7,861 nt of DNA from Actinomycetes bacterium. Lineage in GTDB: Bacteria > Actinomycetota > Acidimicrobiia > Acidimicrobiales > Palsa-688. Where the stretch lies: contig JAJZYO010000078.1 of assembly GCA_021798075.1 (NCBI GenBank), forward strand, positions 1 to 7,861. Reading direction: 5' to 3'. Both the position numbers and the translations under genes were made by a program. Positions within the stretch are counted from its first letter, which is position 1; each line of letters starts with the position of its first letter. Shown here piece by piece: positions 5,077 to 7,861 of the stretch. The notes under the pieces are model-generated. The model saw only the letters and a list, made by a program, of their open reading frames with translations, ran no database searches and was not told the origin of the DNA.

Positions 5077-6654
5077 GTGCCTCATCTAGCGCTAAGGAAC
5101 CTGAAGACCGCCACCCGCCTCACGCTAGGTTTCGGCCTCGTGACAGCGCTGCTGGTGGTGATAGCTGTCCTCGGTTGGACGAGCAACAGTTCGGCGCGCT
5201 CCAACGACAGGGCGACCAACGCGAGCATCGTGAACAGCGCTCCCGACCTCGCCCTGGCGATCGACGCCCTACATATTGGCCTCGACGAGAACTCGGTTGC
5301 CGGCGACTACCTGGCCCACGCCCCCGCTGCGGGGGACCTGGCCTCCTTCAAGGCCGACAGCCAGAGTTTCTTGTCCGCCTACCGCTCCGCTCACGCCTCC
5401 GGGCCCTACGACGCCCCCCGGCGCGCGGCGGAGCTCGCCGCCTATAACACCTACGAGGCGACCTCGAACGAGGCCAACGCCCAATTCGCCGCTGGCAGGT
5501 ACGCTAAGGCCGAGTCCCTCATCGGCCAGCTCTCAGTTGGCTCGATCTACACACCTGCCATGCAGGTCCTCACGCACCAGGACAACCAGACGGTCCACGC
5601 GAACGACAGCGCCATGTCGTCGGCAAACACCAACAGGACGGTAGCGCTCATCATCGGGCTCGTCGCGCTGGCGGTGGCGATCGGCCTCGCCTTGGCGATA
5701 ATGCGGTCGATCACCAGGCCCTTGAAAGAGGCCAAGCGGGTGCTAGACCTCTCCGCCGGCGGCGACCTCCGTGTTCGCGCGGACATCGACTCCACAGACG
5801 AGATCGGCGACATGGCCAAATCCCTCAATCATCAGCTCGAAGCTCGCCAGGGACTCCTGAGGCAGATAGGGGAAATGGCACGCGCCCTAACCTCCGCCTC
5901 CGATGAGCTCAGCTCCATATCCTCACAACTCGCCAGTGGCTCCGAGGAGGCCTCCGTGCAGGCCACGGCGGTGTCCGCGGCAGCTGAGCAGGTATCTGCA
6001 AACGTGGGGTCCGTAGCCGCTGCGGCGGAGGAATTCTCAGCTTCCATCGGCGAGATCGCTCGCTCTGCGGGGGACGCATCCCGGGTTGCCAGCGACGGGG
6101 TGGACGTGACCCGTGCCACCAACGACACGGTCAGCCAACTAAGCGATTCGAGCAACAAGATCGGCGAAGTCGTGCAGCTGATTGCCTCTATTGCCCAGCA
6201 GACCAACCTGCTCGCGCTCAACGCGACGATAGAAGCAGCGAGGGCGGGCGAAGCGGGGCGAGGTTTTGCCATCGTCGCCAACGAGGTGAAAGAACTAGCC
6301 AAGCAGACGGCCAGTGCGACCGATGAAATCTCGCGGACGGTGGAAGCGATCCAGGGCGACTCCCAGGCCGCTATCGAGGCGATTACCCAGATCGACGAGA
6401 TAATGGCAAAAGTCAGCGCGGCCCAGACGGCCATAGCGTCTGCCGTTGAGGAGCAGACTGCGACGACGTCAGAGATCGGCCGCACCGTCAACGAGGCCGC
6501 TTCGGGCTCCGGGGAAATAGCCCGCAATATCGCCGGGGTGGCCACCGCGGCCCAGCAGACCACGGTGGCCGCCTCGAGCACCCTCCAGGCTTCCGGCGAG
6601 CTCTCGCGGATGGCAAACAACCTCGAGGGCCTGCTGGTCGGCTACCAGTTCTGA
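5077..6654 (+). CDS. Methyl-accepting chemotaxis protein (transmembrane chemoreceptor)
   Basis: This 525-residue receptor senses an extracellular signal and controls the CheA kinase. Residues 1-13 are cytosolic. TM1 is at about 15-34, an extracytoplasmic, probably helical-bundle domain at 36-186, and TM2 at about 187-208 ([20 protein letters not shown]). A HAMP linker is at about 209-262, with the hallmark PLKEAKR and the [11 protein letters not shown] motif. The rest is the coiled-coil signalling domain, with the conserved hairpin tip at 371-408 ([35 protein letters not shown]). Candidate methylation pairs are E290/E291, E304/Q305, E318/E319 and E458/E459; 314-323 and 454-463 fit the methylation consensus exactly. 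It ends LVGYQF with no NWETF-type CheR-docking pentapeptide. The sensory domain is not recognised, so the ligand is unknown. GTG 5077 was chosen for its AAAGGAG; ATG 5073 is out of frame. It converges on the cheR-cheY-cheX operon. Confidence 0.95.
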   Translation: MPHLALRNLKTATRLTLGFGLVTALLVVIAVLGWTSNSSARSNDRATNASIVNSAPDLALAIDALHIGLDENSVAGDYLAHAPAAGDLASFKADSQSFLSAYRSAHASGPYDAPRRAAELAAYNTYEATSNEANAQFAAGRYAKAESLIGQLSVGSIYTPAMQVLTHQDNQTVHANDSAMSSANTNRTVALIIGLVALAVAIGLALAIMRSITRPLKEAKRVLDLSAGGDLRVRADIDSTDEIGDMAKSLNHQLEARQGLLRQIGEMARALTSASDELSSISSQLASGSEEASVQATAVSAAAEQVSANVGSVAAAAEEFSASIGEIARSAGDASRVASDGVDVTRATNDTVSQLSDSSNKIGEVVQLIASIAQQTNLLALNATIEAARAGEAGRGFAIVANEVKELAKQTASATDEISRTVEAIQGDSQAAIEAITQIDEIMAKVSAAQTAIASAVEEQTATTSEIGRTVNEAASGSGEIARNIAGVATAAQQTTVAASSTLQASGELSRMANNLEGLLVGYQF

Positions 6655-6667
6655 CAGCCTCCTGGGC

Positions 6668-6689
6668 GTGCGGCCCGCCCGGGCCGCGC
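6668..6689 (+). terminator. GC-rich hairpin just after the MCP gene
   Basis: GCGGCCC (6670-6676) and GGGCCGC (6681-6687) pair perfectly around a 4-nt loop. A U-G and a G-C pair extend the stem to nine. It lies 13 nt after the MCP stop. There is no T-run, so it is only a candidate terminator of the T-less type often proposed in GC-rich genomes. Confidence 0.45.
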
Positions 6690-6692
6690 TAA

Positions 6693-6706
6693 AGACCGCC
6701 CGGTCT
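6693..6706. other. Short inverted repeat after the MCP gene
   Basis: AGACCG and CGGTCT are perfect 6-bp complements separated by two bases. The loop is too short to close fully, so a 4- to 5-bp hairpin or a dyad protein site is more likely. It lies between the two larger hairpins. Confidence 0.3.
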
Positions 6707-6736
6707 GGCACGCGTTCAAGGCGCGCGGGAGATGGC

Positions 6737-6774
6737 AGCGTCGGTAGGCCGAGCACGACCGGCCTACCGACGCT
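6737..6774. terminator. Strong 15-bp hairpin, probable bidirectional terminator
   Basis: AGCGTCGGTAGGCCG (6737-6751) is perfectly complementary to 6760-6774 with an 8-nt loop. It is the longest perfect inverted repeat seen here and lies between two convergent operons, where a shared terminator is expected. On the + side a weakly T-containing stretch follows (ctggctgtcattt); on the - side there is no T-run. Confidence 0.65.
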
Positions 6775-6782
6775 CTGGCTGT

Positions 6783-6852
6783 CATTTGCCGAGCTGCGCC
6801 GGCGCTCTCATGCTGGCCATTCGCCGAGCTGCGCCGGCGCTCTCATCCTGGC
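6783..6852. repeat. Two-copy 35-bp tandem repeat with palindromic core
   Basis: Positions 6783-6817 and 6818-6852 are head-to-tail copies of one 35-bp unit. They differ only at 6787/6822 (T/C) and 6812/6847 (G/C). Each unit contains the perfect palindrome GCGCCGGCGC (6796-6805 and 6831-6840) within GAGC...GCTC arms. The repeat ends 14 bp before the cheX stop codon. Both copies are intergenic. Confidence 0.9.
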
Positions 6853-6866
6853 GCAGCCGCCGCCCT

Positions 6867-7313
6867 TCAGGCGGGCGCCGTCCAGATGCTCACGACGACC
6901 GGCTCTGCCATCCAGGAAAAGCGGACTTCCTGGGCGAGCTCGAGACGGCCCGCAGGGTGAGCGACAGGGCCCTCGCTGACCTTGGGCAAGGACAGGTCGG
7001 AAGGCCCCTCCACGAGGCCCTTGATGTTGCCACCCATCACGTTGACAAGCTCCCCCACTGCGTCCTTTATGTCTGCGTCGGTCAGCTCGGCGTCCTCCAT
7101 GCCGAACATGGCGGACGTAGCGTGTCGCGCCGCCAGGTTGGAGCAATTCAGGCACACCGTGCCGTTCCACTCCCCGCTAATGTGGATCTGGGCCACTACT
7201 TCGTTGCTCGCCACGTCCCCCGGCAAGAGGGGGGAGCCCTCGTCGCCAGCCAAAAGCGCTGTCCATATCTCCTGGGCCACCTGGGCGACGGCTTCAGTTG
7301 TGAGCAAAGTCAT
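6867..7313 (-). CDS. cheX: CheX-type chemotaxis protein, likely CheY-P phosphatase
   Basis: This 148-residue protein resembles the CheC/CheX/FliY phosphatase family, which dephosphorylates CheY-P to end the motor signal. The family helix signature is at residues 79-100, including AVGELVNVMGGNIKGL, and it carries the catalytic E-x-x-N motif as Glu88 and Asn91. A preceding stretch with SGEWNGTVCL (46-55) matches the usual beta-strand entry. The LSLPKV motif (107-112) and a terminal strand (VRFSWMAEPVVVSIW) fit CheX. A single ExxN motif favours CheX over the two-motif CheC, and there is no FliY-like C-terminal domain. ATG 7313 was chosen because AAGGAG lies 9 nt upstream; the frame extends further, into cheY, without support. 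The gene overlaps the end of cheY by 20 bp, indicating co-translation. It converges on the MCP gene. Confidence 0.85.
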   Translation of the reverse strand: MTLLTTEAVAQVAQEIWTALLAGDEGSPLLPGDVASNEVVAQIHISGEWNGTVCLNCSNLAARHATSAMFGMEDAELTDADIKDAVGELVNVMGGNIKGLVEGPSDLSLPKVSEGPVAHPAGRLELAQEVRFSWMAEPVVVSIWTAPA

Positions 7314-7704
7314 TGGTGCTGTCTCCTTGTACAGGCTGATGGAACCCGAGGATGGCAAGCTTGTCGAAGAGCGATTCTTCCTCGAAGGGCTTGATTAGGT
7401 ACTCATGGGCACCGGCCGCGAGGGCCCTCACTATCTGGCCCTGCTCACTTTCGGTCGTCACCATGAGGATCGTTATCCGGCGCCACTCTGGCCGCCCGCG
7501 CAGCGCGCCAACTAGCTCGAGCCCGTTCATGTTCGGCATGTTCCAGTCCACGAGCGCGATGTCAGGCAGGTCATCGTCGTCTAGGCACGCGATGGCTTCG
7601 CAGCCATCGGCTGCTTCGGCAATATGGTCGACACCGGCTTTGCGTAGCAAACGCGAAAGGATGCTCCGCATCGCCCTGGAGTCGTCGACGACCAGCGCCT
7701 TCAT
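7294..7704 (-). CDS. cheY: CheY-type single-domain response regulator
   Basis: This 136-residue receiver domain has no output domain, as expected for the diffusible chemotaxis signal phosphorylated by CheA and acting at the flagellar switch. All active-site positions are present: acidic pair Asp7-Asp8 (KALVVDDSRAMR), phospho-acceptor Asp53 in ALVDWNMPNMNGLEL, Thr83 in MVTTES, Tyr102 and Lys105 (EYLIKPF). The numbering runs four to five residues behind E. coli CheY. A short tail (121-136) follows the last helix. ATG 7704 overlaps the cheR stop as ATGA and has AAGGA 8 nt upstream; the longer upstream frame runs into cheR and lacks support. Its 3' end encodes the cheX ribosome-binding site, so the two genes are tightly linked. 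A role in another two-component pathway is possible but unlikely next to cheR and cheX. Confidence 0.93.
   Translation of the reverse strand: MKALVVDDSRAMRSILSRLLRKAGVDHIAEAADGCEAIACLDDDDLPDIALVDWNMPNMNGLELVGALRGRPEWRRITILMVTTESEQGQIVRALAAGAHEYLIKPFEEESLFDKLAILGFHQPVQGDSTNDFAHN
7319..7334 (-). promoter_or_regulatory. Candidate CsrA-binding hairpin over the cheX ribosome-binding site
   Basis: On the transcript strand the site reads CTGT-ACAAGGAG-ACAG, a 4-bp stem with an 8-nt loop holding the Shine-Dalgarno. GTACAAGGA (7324-7332) matches all nine bases of the CsrA core RUACARGGA, with GGA in the loop as in known sites. It lies within the last codons of cheY (Val-Gln-Gly). Binding is an inference. 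Confidence 0.5.
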
Positions 7705-7861
7705 TGCTCCCGTCCTTCCAAACGGTAAAACGTGGCATCCCCTATCTTCTCTGGTACCAGCTCGGGGCAAATGCCCACAGCCGTCTCCGCCCCCCCGAGG
7801 AGCAGATAGCCACCTGGGGCCATCTGGCGGCTCGCGGCACGGAGCACCTTTTCTTTCGTCG
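7701..7861 (-). CDS. cheR: C-terminal fragment of CheR, MCP methyltransferase (truncated by window edge)
   Basis: Only the last 52 residues are visible; the rest lies beyond the right edge. CheR transfers methyl groups from S-adenosylmethionine to receptor glutamates during adaptation. The fragment shows the C-terminal family signature: a helix (KVLRAASRQ) followed by APGGYLLLGGAETA, equivalent to the L-x-PGG-x-L-hxG-x-x-E segment, and a closing ATFYRL strand. It ends at TGA 7701, overlapping the cheY ATG by ATGA, so cheR, cheY and cheX are co-translated in that order. A probable substrate, the MCP, is encoded nearby on the opposite strand. This stretch is missed if only ORFs with internal starts are considered. 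The identification rests on a short segment but agrees with its neighbours. Confidence 0.82.
   Translation of the reverse strand, partial: TKEKVLRAASRQMAPGGYLLLGGAETAVGICPELVPEKIGDATFYRLEGREQ
7713..7717 (-). promoter_or_regulatory. cheY ribosome-binding site inside the cheR end
   Basis: AAGGA lies 8 nt before the cheY ATG at 7704, within TTGGAAGGACGGGAG. It supports the ATGA-overlap start over the longer upstream frame. Confidence 0.65.

Noticed and set aside
5832..6620. 262-codon antisense frame under the MCP signalling domain
   Set aside because: A mirror of the repetitive Ala/Ser/Glu coiled-coil codons; no independent ribosome-binding site or motif.
6707..6731. tRNA T-arm-like GTTCAAG
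   Set aside because: The flanking bases can form a small stem, but no acceptor, D or anticodon arms can be found around it.
6783..6852. CRISPR-like array
   Set aside because: Only two directly abutting copies with no spacers and no cas gene.
7314..7358. Fifteen extra N-terminal codons for CheX
   Set aside because: The extension lies fully in cheY and lacks a ribosome-binding site, while ATG 7313 has AAGGAG at 9 nt and fits the family N-terminus.
7705..7770. Upstream start for CheY
   Set aside because: It would add 22 residues before the canonical KALVVDD strand and overlap the cheR C-terminus.

Overview
This is a GC-rich window with GC-biased third codon positions. It comes from a flagellated or otherwise chemotactic bacterium. 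The best guess is a deep-branching actinobacterium, for example an acidimicrobial lineage. That guess rests on the GC-rich GTG starts, the actinobacterial look of the TrwC/TraI-like protein, and the CheY and CheX style. It is an inference, because no taxonomic marker was compared. All function calls come from reading motifs, not from searches.

Left block (+ strand, 1-3361). The first gene is the 3' part of a long protein that aligns by eye to the C-terminal helicase half of MobF (TrwC/TraI) conjugative relaxases, but every ATPase motif is lost. It is followed 25 nt later by a UPF0104/LPG_synthase_TM-type polytopic membrane protein. A small predicted lipoprotein is then translationally coupled to that through a GTGA overlap. 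No other conjugation gene is visible.

Central block (- strand, 3376-4835). Reading leftward there is csrA, a doubtful 61-codon ORF in a region with two small hairpins, and a group-2-type sigma-70 factor. The sigma gene converges on the lipoprotein gene with only 14 nt between their stops.

Right block (4836-7861). A 241-bp divergent intergenic region separates csrA from a methyl-accepting chemotaxis protein gene on the + strand. Converging on the MCP gene from the right edge is a tightly overlapping - strand chemotaxis operon: cheR (3' end only), cheY, and a cheX-type CheY-P phosphatase gene. The 212-bp gap between the MCP and cheX stops is dense in structure, with three perfect inverted repeats and a 35-bp tandem duplication whose units each carry a 10-bp palindrome.

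How it fits together. CheR would methylate the MCP, whose signalling domain shows glutamate pairs at 14-residue spacing. CheY would carry the signal to the motor, and CheX would dephosphorylate CheY-P. CsrA may tie into this circuit. The cheX ribosome-binding site contains a perfect nine-base match to the CsrA core RUACARGGA, with its GGA in a hairpin loop, and the MCP leader carries a close relative of the same motif. The possible CsrA-chemotaxis link and the helicase-dead relaxase-like protein are the two most interesting points. I see no clearly new multi-gene system.
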